The position numbers and the translations under genes are program-made. Shown in pieces: positions 21,101 through 29,861 of a stretch of DNA of 64,000 bases (the stretch's first letter is position 1; each line of letters begins with the position of its first letter). The notes under the pieces were generated by a model, which did no database searches, had not been told where the DNA came from, and saw only the letters and a program-made list of their open reading frames with translations. The stretch is from the NCBI GenBank assembly GCA_026770025.1, contig JAMXDE010000063.1:1-64000 (forward strand), read 5' to 3'. Source of the stretch: Craspedostauros australis. Its lineage: Eukaryota > Bacillariophyta > Bacillariophyceae > Mastogloiales > Achnanthaceae.

Positions 21101-22356
21101 CACATATCCTCTGCGCACTCTATATCCATCCATGGAGCGAGCCAATAGGACCTCTCGTAAATGGATACATCCCATGCTACATCTCCAGCATGGAGCGCGG
21201 CACCTTCAGCGATGCGCTGACATGCTGGCAGACATGCAACTTCCTTGCGCAGGCCGAAGGCTATCCGCTCCAAGACATCTATCGTTCCTACACCGAGCTC
21301 GTCGATCAGATGCGACTGTACAAGATCTCATCAGCCACCGGCTTTGTCAAGCAAGGTATACGATTTTCATCCGTCCTGTTGGGTCATGAGGCCGTGGATT
21401 GGGAAGAGTTCAGAGATTTCGGCGAGTCTGGCGACATCAGCTCACTCGATGTTCTCGAATTTCGGATGGCTTTCACCGTACTTCTACAGCTCTGCATCAT
21501 CTTCCACAAGTATGACATTGCTGAAGCAATCATCACGAGACACAAGAAGGCTGTGGCTGGCGATAGCTCTTACGCAAGGGCGGTTCAGCGCGTCGTGTGC
21601 ACTGGACTGACAGCGGCTGCCCTGTACCGTCAAACAAGGAAGAAGAAGTACATGAAGTGGCTGAAGGAGATGAGGAAGATGATCAGAACGATGTGCCGCA
21701 AGAAGGGACTTTCAAGCATCAACCGTTCGTTGCTGCTTCGAGCGGAGCTGCTCTCAGTCACGAAGACATCATCGACAGCACAGCAACTGAACAAGGTGAA
21801 GCAAGCGTATGAGGATGCCATCGTGTCTTCCATTGACTGCGGACACGTTCATGACGCGGCGTTGGCGTGTGAGTTGGCAGGTGAGTACATGCTGGCCAAC
21901 GCAAAGCTATGCAAGAAAAGTGATATCGTTGAAATGTTCACTCGCTCCTACGAGTACTACAGGCAGTGGGGTGCTGTCCTCAAACTGGAACATCTGAAAC
22001 AAGAAAGAGGAGAGTTCATCAACGAGAAGCTATATGTGAGGCAGAATGGCGACCAGGGCAACAAGATGGTGGTCATCAACTCGGGCACCGACATCATCCG
22101 GAATGCCATCACAGGCAAGGTGCTCCCAACGTTTGATTACCGCAGCCACTACAACTTGATCTACGCAAACCAAAAGACAATGGCATCAGCACACAGCGGA
22201 TCGGTTCACACGACGCCGACTGATGCATTGACACACGGCGATAATACGCACAGATCACCAAGGCCTGCCACAGAATTTGAACGTAGGAACGATGGCGACA
22301 CTGGTGACGCCGAGGACGACGAGGTTTCCGTGCTGACTGACGTATCACACCTCTAG
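18124..22356 (+). CDS. Large STAND-type (AAA_16-like) ATPase with C-terminal helical repeats, copy 1
   Basis: 1410 residues from ATG 18124; the frame opens slightly further up at 18079, but copy 2 similarity and the repeated ATG cluster favour 18124 or later. After a low-complexity Gly/Thr/Ala N-terminus comes an Orc/AAA_16-like NTPase module: IPLMGRHAEL near residue 102, Walker A GASGTGKT at 167-174, Walker B LFLDDLQW with D373/D374. The long C-terminal half is helical with TPR-like features (about 740-1250). The same arrangement follows the kinase domain in some bacterial and diatom signalling proteins (PknK/MalT-like STAND ATPases, and hybrid histidine-kinase-G-like proteins). No kinase, cyclase or DNA-binding domain is visible here, so the output is unknown. 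Likely a cytosolic ATP-dependent signalling or scaffold protein. No intron is needed. A second copy starts at 60983. Confidence 0.85.
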   Translation: MSKTMTTAMSMDKAMTAVADGRVLAETRSGTGTDTGIAAGIGAGTSTITTATTTAAARNAPHTRDPSKVFTSGNDFYDDGYNEEELSAELETKLNLSNIPLMGRHAELKKLRNAYQHMLERSNEAENGNSSNSNNDAYPNSGSPTAGQSTNANEGISCSTPVVFVRGASGTGKTKMINQFVKDLQQDADNGDNADNGDIPLLPYFIQGKTDEHIQDSDPFSAIIQALNDFCRQVGNSSSAERQRIRRRIRKHLGSQANIISKLVPAIHTLLSSGNAKTSNVPQSQLNPATKESASQQHPPQPSAKGASIDDIKQHQSVASMSAGDAPDSAQMKRLVEQLGAKADVAWNQLRYTLTTLLHAISTKQRPVILFLDDLQWSSQVSIDLISTFLCDKNLKYFLMIGAVRQDTNPHSPGELLDLNDDSPLRKMIETLCTPAGSNLRHESATETSASKHQVSSPWTDLVLAHHTKQEIAECLSIILNRTVEDLEPFTSRIYGRAEGNIFFTLQLVEQLQETNILAYSHITFQWEWHWPQSNVSKSSASSARSVGSDSYTLPFARNIVELMSHKLSRLSPQLKAALACAAYIRATFDLSTLRMVLNAQPASFMSLGDNTCATAEPIISAEKLENLLEEAVLQGFLTNFTGGTTYCFAHDRIQQAAYESVPFGEDRCKLKSRIGKCLFDYCRPSTRSIINKDDDTDDVTTADELSDDDYNDENSKGYPLLSADGQVIDQTLLYVAADHLNSVPTKDHLFIAKLNLQAGDLALSMAALAQASVYYRSASTAMRKIREPWNRQYKLNLRLFTSRARIELTLGRYELGYELSQAVLDHAKTLNEKLPTYASMIQALGAQDKQHESLRLGRKVTQSLRSYPKGSYGLHTLRKMLMVRRYTKRVSDEEIMCQPLATNPTDILPLVFLREVAIRSFFCQNAVHLLLSTFSIILWSKKHGITEDVGLAFASYGLFMGKLGDEQSALRFGRLSVKIMNRTKSPSIRGLAHILCALYIHPWSEPIGPLVNGYIPCYISSMERGTFSDALTCWQTCNFLAQAEGYPLQDIYRSYTELVDQMRLYKISSATGFVKQGIRFSSVLLGHEAVDWEEFRDFGESGDISSLDVLEFRMAFTVLLQLCIIFHKYDIAEAIITRHKKAVAGDSSYARAVQRVVCTGLTAAALYRQTRKKKYMKWLKEMRKMIRTMCRKKGLSSINRSLLLRAELLSVTKTSSTAQQLNKVKQAYEDAIVSSIDCGHVHDAALACELAGEYMLANAKLCKKSDIVEMFTRSYEYYRQWGAVLKLEHLKQERGEFINEKLYVRQNGDQGNKMVVINSGTDIIRNAITGKVLPTFDYRSHYNLIYANQKTMASAHSGSVHTTPTDALTHGDNTHRSPRPATEFERRNDGDTGDAEDDEVSVLTDVSHL

Positions 22357-24420
22357 AGCATGAATGAAACGCACTGATTTATAACACGGTATAGCATCAT
22401 ACTCGACAATATAGAATTGTAGAATTAGGACGGTGCCCTACATACCGTCAAGAAAGAGGAGACGAGAGAGGTAGGCGGAAGAAGAATGGGAGACAAAAAC
22501 CGCGCTTGATGTTATTCAAAGACTTACATGTAACGTTTTATAACGGTACTATTCACAACTTGTTGCCATCACAAAACCGCACGCTGCAACCAAAAGGCAC
22601 AGCCATCGCCATCGCTGCGTCGCAAGGCTTGTGCTCATGCTCCCGCTGCGACTTCGAAACGACGATCCTCTTTCGGCTTCATACGCTGTGATCGCCCATC
22701 ACTGTGGCGTCGCAAGATGCTGACCGCATCACCCATCACGCATCGCACGGGGGTGCGAAACGATGCCAGAGTCGCAACATTTCAGTGTTTCGGTGTACGT
22801 CTTGCACACGTTGCTCAAACGATCTCGCGTTCGACGTCGTCGCTTTTGCAGCTGTGAGCGGATATCTGTCACTTCCCTTGTGCGAATGACGATGAGAGCA
22901 TCGGGTCATCGCCTTTTCCTGCTTGTTCCACGCATGTATGGCTCGCTCTCTTTCCACTATTGGCCACAAGCTACGCGTTCTCGGGATTGGCAACTCCATG
23001 CACTTGGTAGCAGCATCGCATCGCATCACGGAATTGGGGTCGGAACGCCTCCGGAACATCCGAACGAGCAAAGCAATACAGTGACTCTTGCGACTCCAGC
23101 GTCGTATCGCAGCGCCTGCGACAAGGTTGTGCTGTCCCCAACGCAGACGATCGGCGGAAGCACTTGTCGAGACAGATGCAAACATCACCAGGCAAAAACA
23201 CCTGTTGCGTCAAGATGAATGGCTGGAAGAGGTGATCCGCAATACCGGGAGTCACCATCGCGAGGAAAACAACATTTCTGTCAAGGCCATCTCATCAGGA
23301 GCGCCCGATTGATGCTTGCATTACTCTATTCGGCTGTGAGTTGGTCCATCACATTCTGCCCATCGATTGCTGAGTTTGATTGTTGTTGTTGTTGTTCGTG
23401 TTACATCAGCGGTCCAATTCCATCCACGGTCACATCTCATCAACAGTCACATTTCATCAACTGGCTACCAAGTTACACGGCCACATCTGACACAACACAA
23501 GGCACAAACACAGAAAGGACAGACTGACAAACGGACAAGCAACTCATCGCCCAACAGCGACTCACTACTGTTACGCATGCATGCCCTAGTGCGCGTGCGC
23601 GCATGCACGCACACATGACAATCAGCGTTTGGCTGACAACACATCTTTCTCACAACAACCAATGCGGATGATCCGTTGTGATTGGCATCACTCCGCTCTC
23701 TCAAAACGTGACACCGAGCAGGACCGATCCCACAAACGAGCGTGCGCGTCCATTCGACCACATCGACCCAGTAGTGGGATCTTGTCTCCAACGGCCATTT
23801 AGGCCAGACACGATGTCGCACGACACACCGGTCAATCTTGGAAAGCATGGCACGCTGTCGCCAAAGTCAAACGTGCTCACAAATTCCGCCACAAAGGTGA
23901 AGACGATCATCAAAACACAGAACAATGGCAGCAACAATGACAGTCCGCAACCCACCAAAATCAAAGATGCGGAGCCAAACCATCGCTGATGTTTCATCTT
24001 TCATCTTTCATGTTTGTTTTCTACCGAACATGGGTGAAGGTGAGTTGCGCTGAAGGTAAAGGTGAGTATCTTCTCTGCTGTAGTCCGAGAAATAGGAACA
24101 TTGGAGAAGTGTGGAGTGGGGTATCCACACCATCTCCACTCCACCGCAACGAGAACATCCACAACTCCGACAACGGTATCAACAGTGTCAACGGTGTCAA
24201 CGGTATCGACGGTGTCAATAACACGCACTATCACAAGTCAAACGCCACACAAACAACACACAAACAACACACAAACACCAACAAAGATCGTCAACTCAAA
24301 TCGACTTCCACTCTTCACTCCTCCTTCATCTCACAATCTCAGATCTTGCAATCTCTGCAACGCTCAATCACAGCAACAACCAGAGTATCAACACAACAAC
24401 AACAACAACAAACAAACAAG
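22357..24420. other. Intergenic region between ATPase copy 1 and the silicon transporter
   Basis: About 2 kb without a supported gene. Short open frames (for example 22763-23218 and 23678-23989) have no protein-like signature. The final 400 bp probably form the transporter leader: two GTGAGT sequences (24040, 24062) that could be 5' splice sites, a short GTCAAC-type tandem repeat at about 24178-24220, and a CAA-rich tract to 24420. Confidence 0.6.
24393..24420 (+). promoter_or_regulatory. CAA/AAC-rich leader before the silicon transporter ATG
   Basis: A run of AAC/CAA units ending in aacaagATGG. Unstructured CAA tracts before the start codon are typical of efficiently translated mRNAs; this supports 24421 as the start. 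Confidence 0.5.
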
Positions 24421-26067
24421 ATGGATCCCGTTCAGCTCGTCAAGTCGGTGTACTCCACCGGACTCCTCATCTTCTCGATCACCATCGTCTGCGGACTCAT
24501 CTTCAATGAGCAGACCAAGGTGTCGTCCGAGGTCCACCCAGTGGTCGCCTTGCTCGTCATGATCACGGCCCTCGTGTGGCTCAACATGGTTGAGGGAGGA
24601 CAGGGTTCCCTCGTCGGTCTCCCACCAGTCGACCGCGACCTCTACGTCGAATCCCACCCCACCGCCCACCAGTGCACCTCCCTCGCCCACAAGGGTGACA
24701 ACCTCGATCGCTACCTCATGGGACGTCAGTTCATGGTCCTCCTCATGGTCTTCACCATCAACCAGTGCGGTGCCCCGCTCGCCGATGCCGAAGTCTTCGG
24801 CCTCCCAGACATCATCATCCAGATCTTCCTCGGATCCGGAGCCGCCATGATCCTCATGACCGCTCAAGCCGGACAGCTCAACTCGCAAGTCAACGCCTCC
24901 CTCTGCATGCTTGACTACATCAACAACTTCTTCGCCGTCTTCACCCTCTACGTCGCCCTCGCCATCGAGTTCTCCGGACTCCTGCATTCGTGCTACCTCG
25001 TCCAGATGTTCTTCGTCTGGGCCTCCGGCAAGGAAATCGAGTCCAAGGAACCACCACGCGACGGTGCCCAGAACCTCTTCTACTGGGGCCGCATCCTCAT
25101 CTCCCTCGCCATCCTGTGCTACGCCATGGCCGTCACCCTCGTCGCCCTCTTCGATGGAAAGACCACCATGTGGGCCGGAGTGCCAAACGGAGTCGCCGTC
25201 ATCCTCTTCTTCCTCTTCATGTCCATCGTCGGTATGCTCGAGGGTATGCAGATCGCCTTCTTCGCCGTCGCCAAGCTTCCAAAGGAGGACCGTGGAGACC
25301 ACCCAATGGCCCGCAAGACCTGCGAGCTCCTCTTCCGCGGTGACGGACGCAACCTTCCAGGATTCATGATCGGACGTCAGATCTGCGTGACCATGTGCTT
25401 CTTCATCATCGCCCGTGTCACCACCCTCGATGTCGAGGTCGGAACCGGCGAGAACATCTTCGGAGTCTCCGACAGCACCCAGGAATTCTTCAACACCGGA
25501 CTTCTCGGAGCCCTCATCACCACCATCATCGCCTCCATCACATGGCAGCTGGTTGCATCCGTCTTCCCAATCGCCTTCCTCTCCAACCCAATCGTCTACA
25601 TCTTCCTCCAGTTCTGTCTGTTGTTGGAAGCCACCGGTATCTGCTCCGGGGCCTGGGTCCTTGCCTCCATCCACAAGGCCGTCTCTGGCTTCCAGCTCGA
25701 TGAGGTGTACATCGGTACCCCAGAGGAGCGCGCAGCCGGCATGAAGCCAGACCACCAGAGCAACCGCAACATGCACTTGGGAACCAACGTGCTTGTCGGC
25801 GAGGCCGGTTCCACTGCCGTCCCACGCGAGTACCTCGAGCTCCAGAAGGCGTTGGCCACACAGAGCGAGTCTTACTCCGTCCGTCGCGAGCGCATCCTGT
25901 CTAACATCAAGGGACTCCGTGAGGAGATCAACGCCTGCAGCAACGAGGAGGATGCCTCCGTCTTCGAGTCTGCCCTTCGCATGGAGACTGCTGCCATGGA
26001 CAAGCTGAACCAGGCTGAGAACGACAGCGTTGGCGAGAGCGACGAAGAGATGGGTGTGCAGAAGTAA
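24421..26067 (+). CDS. SIT: Silicon transporter (silicic acid transporter, SIT)
   Basis: 548 residues. Imports silicic acid (sodium-coupled in marine diatoms) across the plasma membrane for frustule building. The diagnostic paired motifs are present in both halves: EGGQ (58-61) with GRQ (101-103), and EGMQ (274-277) with GRQ (318-320). About ten hydrophobic helices span residues 10-420, followed by a cytosolic, probably coiled-coil tail (about 465-535). Length and tail match known diatom SITs. The open frame extends upstream to 23989, but that extension is low-complexity leader; ATG 24421 gives the usual SIT N-terminus and a good context. Codon choice is extremely biased to C in the third position, unlike the surrounding genes, as expected for a highly expressed gene. 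No intron in the coding part. I cannot assign a paralogue number. Confidence 0.95.
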   Translation: MDPVQLVKSVYSTGLLIFSITIVCGLIFNEQTKVSSEVHPVVALLVMITALVWLNMVEGGQGSLVGLPPVDRDLYVESHPTAHQCTSLAHKGDNLDRYLMGRQFMVLLMVFTINQCGAPLADAEVFGLPDIIIQIFLGSGAAMILMTAQAGQLNSQVNASLCMLDYINNFFAVFTLYVALAIEFSGLLHSCYLVQMFFVWASGKEIESKEPPRDGAQNLFYWGRILISLAILCYAMAVTLVALFDGKTTMWAGVPNGVAVILFFLFMSIVGMLEGMQIAFFAVAKLPKEDRGDHPMARKTCELLFRGDGRNLPGFMIGRQICVTMCFFIIARVTTLDVEVGTGENIFGVSDSTQEFFNTGLLGALITTIIASITWQLVASVFPIAFLSNPIVYIFLQFCLLLEATGICSGAWVLASIHKAVSGFQLDEVYIGTPEERAAGMKPDHQSNRNMHLGTNVLVGEAGSTAVPREYLELQKALATQSESYSVRRERILSNIKGLREEINACSNEEDASVFESALRMETAAMDKLNQAENDSVGESDEEMGVQK

Positions 26068-27268
26068 GCGCTTTGCGCTGAACGCCATCATCGACATCAT
26101 CATCTGCAGTGCATCAGGCAGGTCGTCTACCACGACAGCCAAACAGCCACACGACAGATCGATCGCCCCTCTTCCCCAATCTCCCACGACGGAGACACTT
26201 TTGGGGACCAGATTTTATGTAACAGCAACGCGACAACGAATTGTACGCAAAGTAAAGCTAAATTAGCAAATGAATACTCCACAACAACATAGGACGAGAA
26301 GCAGTCTCACCATTAGCATGGACCAACATACCCCAACGTGTAATAGTTGCAGCGCCAGCAAATGGATCGCTCTGAGAATGTCTGCAACAGTGTGTCCGAG
26401 ATGTATACATCCGAAACCTTGTGTTGCTTTTCACAATTCGCCATGTGGGATTCGCCAACCCTACCGTCCCAATCGTACTAGAATGTGACAATCCATCTCT
26501 GCATGCGCGTCCATGCCATGAGCATCTCCAAGTCTTTGTTACTTCCAGTTTCTGCAACTTCCAACTTTTCCCAAATCGACAGACGATGCTGCCCGGTTCA
26601 GATCAGCTATGATATCTGCCACCAGGGCTCTTCCCTTCATCATCAATCAGCAACTTCCAAGAATAGGACGATGACATCAATAGACAGCAACACACCAAAA
26701 TGTATTCTATCACTTGGTTACTTCCGCAACCGGAGTTGCCTGGAAGGCTAGCAGTATAAGTACATGGCAAGAACGGCTGCGATTCACGCCGGTAACTGGA
26801 TACCTACTATATGACGCAAAAGCCACATGTTGGCATTCATCTGGTGATACGCAGATACTCTCTCCGATGCCATACGACTAGAGCAGAGCGGTACTGAAGC
26901 TCGTATCATACCATGCAGAATACCATATCATTGAAGCGTGGTCTCCATACTCCTCCAGAGAGAAGAGCATTCTTGCTGATGGCCACAAGTATGAGCAGAT
27001 GCGAGTTCGGATCTGGAATGATGCATCCTAAGAGTATTATTAAAAATGTATAACAAAAAACATATTGGTCCAAGAGCATTCTACAACTCCACGATGCAGG
27101 AAGGTACCAAGCTAAGCTGGTGCATTGGCACAGCCTGAGTGTTGCTGTACAGAAAAGTGATTACTGGCACTGGCAAGGCATCATCCAGTAAGAATGGCCC
27201 TGTCTGGATATCCATGTCATCGTCACCATCGCCGTTGGAATTACCATTCGTATCACCATCCCAGGCAT
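26068..27268. other. Downstream region of the silicon transporter, no gene seen
   Basis: Contains the SIT 3' untranslated region and about 1 kb of sequence with only short, unconvincing open frames on both strands. No repeat family shared with the rest of the window was recognised until the LTR remnant at 27269. Confidence 0.6.
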
Positions 27269-27534
27269 GTTGGCAAGTTCCGCTCATGGATACTCTTGCG
27301 ATCGTGGAAGACGGTGTTGTTTGTGATGATTCTCTCTGCTATTTCACTACATTGTTACTCCAATCCTCTTGGTGTACTCTGTTGCTCTGCCCGATGCTCT
27401 CGGCACGTCTCTCCGACTATGAGTCGGTACGCGAGATGCTCTCTCGCTGTTGCTCGTATTCTCTTGTTGATATTGGGTGTTCACACCACACGATATTATG
27501 TACTTGACACATACTCCATGCACAGTACATGTCA
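27269..27534 (+). repeat. Isolated LTR remnant related to the copia C LTR
   Basis: Starts TGTTGGCAAGTTCCGCTCA and ends TGTCA. It follows the C LTR (45841-46617) over its first part, including the CTATGAGTCGGTACGCGAGA block, but is shorter and clearly more diverged. No internal region of the same element adjoins it. An old fossil. Confidence 0.65.
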
Positions 27535-28291
27535 GGAATCGGGTGTTCTGAAACACCGAATTGCCGCACCTCCCAGGAGTAAGGAGCCGAATATCATGAT
27601 ATGATACATTACCGCAACTCCCACCCTTGGATCTTTGTGACAAAAATGTGAGCTGCACGTGTTTTGCGATGGAGAACGACACGTGCCGAATGCGATCCGT
27701 ACTTTGGCGTTCGTGACCTCAATGCAGGAATGCGAATCACACGTGCATGTCGCAGGGGGCAGGGATGTTGGAATTGTGACCAACGTCACGATACAAGCGA
27801 CTATGGCCCCCGTGTCGCAACCAATGAGAAAAGAGTACTGGAGGAAGGCCAATGTCACGAAGTGTGAGATGGCCTGTGCACGAACCTGAGATGAGGAACC
27901 TCCAGGAAGCCGGTGAAGTGATCGGCGAAGAAACCAGCAGAAACGACAGGAGAAGCATCGGAGAAGATCGGAGATGATCGGAGATGTTTGATGGTCGAGG
28001 AGCTGAATGAGCTCCCAACCAAGGTGCTCCTGTGACGAGTGGGATATCGTGATCTGATCGAATGAACCGATCTGTGTGATGCCTACGACTCGGCGATGTC
28101 TATGCTAACAAAACTATTGGTAGAGGGCAGGAGATGGAATATCTGAGATGCATGATGAGATGAACCAATATTGCAAGATGAGATGTACATGGAGTACATG
28201 CTGCATGGCATGATGAAACAGGAGGACAGCACTGCATGAGCAAGGGCAAGACTGTGTGCTACTGTGGATTATGTATGCTTTGGCAAATGGA
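27535..28291 (-). repeat. Diverged partial copy of the inverted-repeat sequence that hosts the copia nest
   Basis: Its two ends match, in opposite orientation, sequence to the right of the nest: 28122-28280 resembles the complement of 53335-53480, and about 27535-27590 resembles the complement of 53960-54021. The middle is not alike. It ends with the first 11 bases of the inverted 116-bp unit. No coding region is supported; class unresolved. Confidence 0.55.
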
Positions 28292-28407
28292 TGTTGGAAA
28301 TCCGGGGTAACCCAGTCTCTAGTAGTAGTATCTGATTACCTATTCCTGTTGTTGCATTGTTGGAACTGTGAGTACAACATCTCCATCTCTTTCAATTCCA
28401 TTTGCCA
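28292..28407 (+). repeat. 116-bp unit, left arm of an inverted pair flanking the copia nest
   Basis: Begins TGTTGGAAATCCGG and ends TTTGCCA. Its reverse complement is at 54022-54137 with few differences. Without the nest the two arms would bound a sequence of about 930 bp. The ends resemble LTR ends (TG...CA), but the inverted arrangement resembles terminal inverted repeats. Confidence 0.65.
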
Positions 28408-28418
28408 TAACATACATA

Positions 28419-28740
28419 TGTTGGAAGGCTCCGCGCACGGAGAATCGGTAGTAGTCACACTCTTTGTCGAAAGTGTTTCTGTTACTGTTACTGTTGTTGC
28501 TATTGATTGTTGGTGGGCGAGCGTGGGGTATGAGATGATCAAGATGCTCTCTTGATCCATCACTTCCTTGCTCTCATTGCTTGGTGCAATCCTCTTGCAC
28601 CTCCATGCACATTTCTCTCATGTTGCTCGTTGATGTTGACTTGATCCTCAACGTTGTCGTTTCTCTCTCGTTGTCTCGTCGTTGTTCCGTTCTCAGGTTT
28701 TGTTGAACCTGATGATTGATCGAATCTGATGGAATATTCA
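28419..28740 (-). repeat. 3' LTR of copia B, part left of element A
   Basis: 322 bp matching the start of 52762-53328. It ends with ATTCA (28736-28740), the target duplication made by element A. Confidence 0.9.
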
Positions 28741-29428
28741 AGTTGAGATTCAATGAGGGACAGACTATTACCGAACACGGTATCAACCTGATGGGAGAAA
28801 TTCTTGGTTTTGGCGCGAAATCTTCCGACTTGATCGACCACCAAATCTTTTCTCCTCCTTTCTCTCCTCCATTCACGAATCCATCATGACCCAAACATGA
28901 CCAACCTGACTCACATCCCACCTTGGGAACTATATGCTCCTCAGATCCTTTTACTACAACATACTTTGATTCCCTCCATGCTGATGACTACTGCACCACT
29001 GCCGTGGTCTTAACGCGTGTATCCAACCTGCTTCAACTCAAACAATGGAATCCGAGAGCCAGCTCCAACCACAGCCACTGCTTCATGGTCGTCACTGCCA
29101 CATGCCATGATCTACACTGCAGTGTATCTACGTATGTGGAGAGCAAGGCGCTGTAATGACTGTATACCCTGTAGCACTGAACCAAGTACATCAGTGCAGG
29201 GTCTCGCCAAGTTGTGTGGCATCGTTTCTTCACCCTACTAACACTACAAGCTAACTCATAATAAACACAGACAAGGATTAGCTACAAAGCACTCATCTAC
29301 TCATCGTTACAGTAACAACTCTTCAATCAGTACACCTCTCTTGAACTGCATCACACGGCTATCCCGAAGCTGGCAGATTCAAGAGACATCCTCCACCGAT
29401 TCGCGCCGACTACGCCCGAATCCTAACT
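28741..29428 (+). repeat. 5' LTR of copia A (688 bp)
   Basis: Ends form a 4-bp inverted repeat, AGTT...AACT. The following bases (TGGTAGCTGCGAG, sharing the final T) start like the TGGTA of initiator-tRNA primer sites in copia elements, so this is a possible primer site. Confidence 0.9.
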
Positions 29429-29861
29429 GGTAGCTGCGAGTGGTTGCCAAATACTCTCAAGTCAAATCAACTCCACCAAGAATCTTCCTCTGCCAACCGA
29501 TCGCAAGAGTCTCTCTGAGACCAAGCCAAAAGGCACAGCTCGCAGACCGAGCCTCCAACAAAGGACGAAGTCCTCATCGTATGCATCTGATTTGAAATCA
29601 GACTCCCAACGCTCGAAAATCGAGCCACTCAAGAGGACAAAAGTCCCAGCTGAAGGTAAGCGACCCAAGGTCGAGCTTCAGTAGCCTCTGCTAAAGCAAG
29701 CTATACCCGCACTCGCTGACCGAGTACGAGCCTCTCAAAGCCTGCATCGAACTTCAGTGCACACCTTCTCAACGAAGTGAAGTCGAGCAAGAGCAAGAAA
29801 AGGCAAACAGATCGATCCCCTCGACGTCTGAAGACTACTCGAGAAGTCCCCGCTATCCATC

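Noticed and set aside
22763-23989. Short frames between the ATPase and SIT genes
   Set aside because: No conserved motif, similar lengths on both strands, and no support from a second copy.
23989-24420. N-terminal extension of the SIT frame to 23989
   Set aside because: The extension is repeat-derived leader sequence; known SITs start near the MDPVQLVKS position and the ATG at 24421 has a good context.
24388-26187. 599-codon open frame opposite the silicon transporter
   Set aside because: It is the mirror of SIT's strong third-position C bias; composition is Asp/Glu/Gly-rich without any domain.
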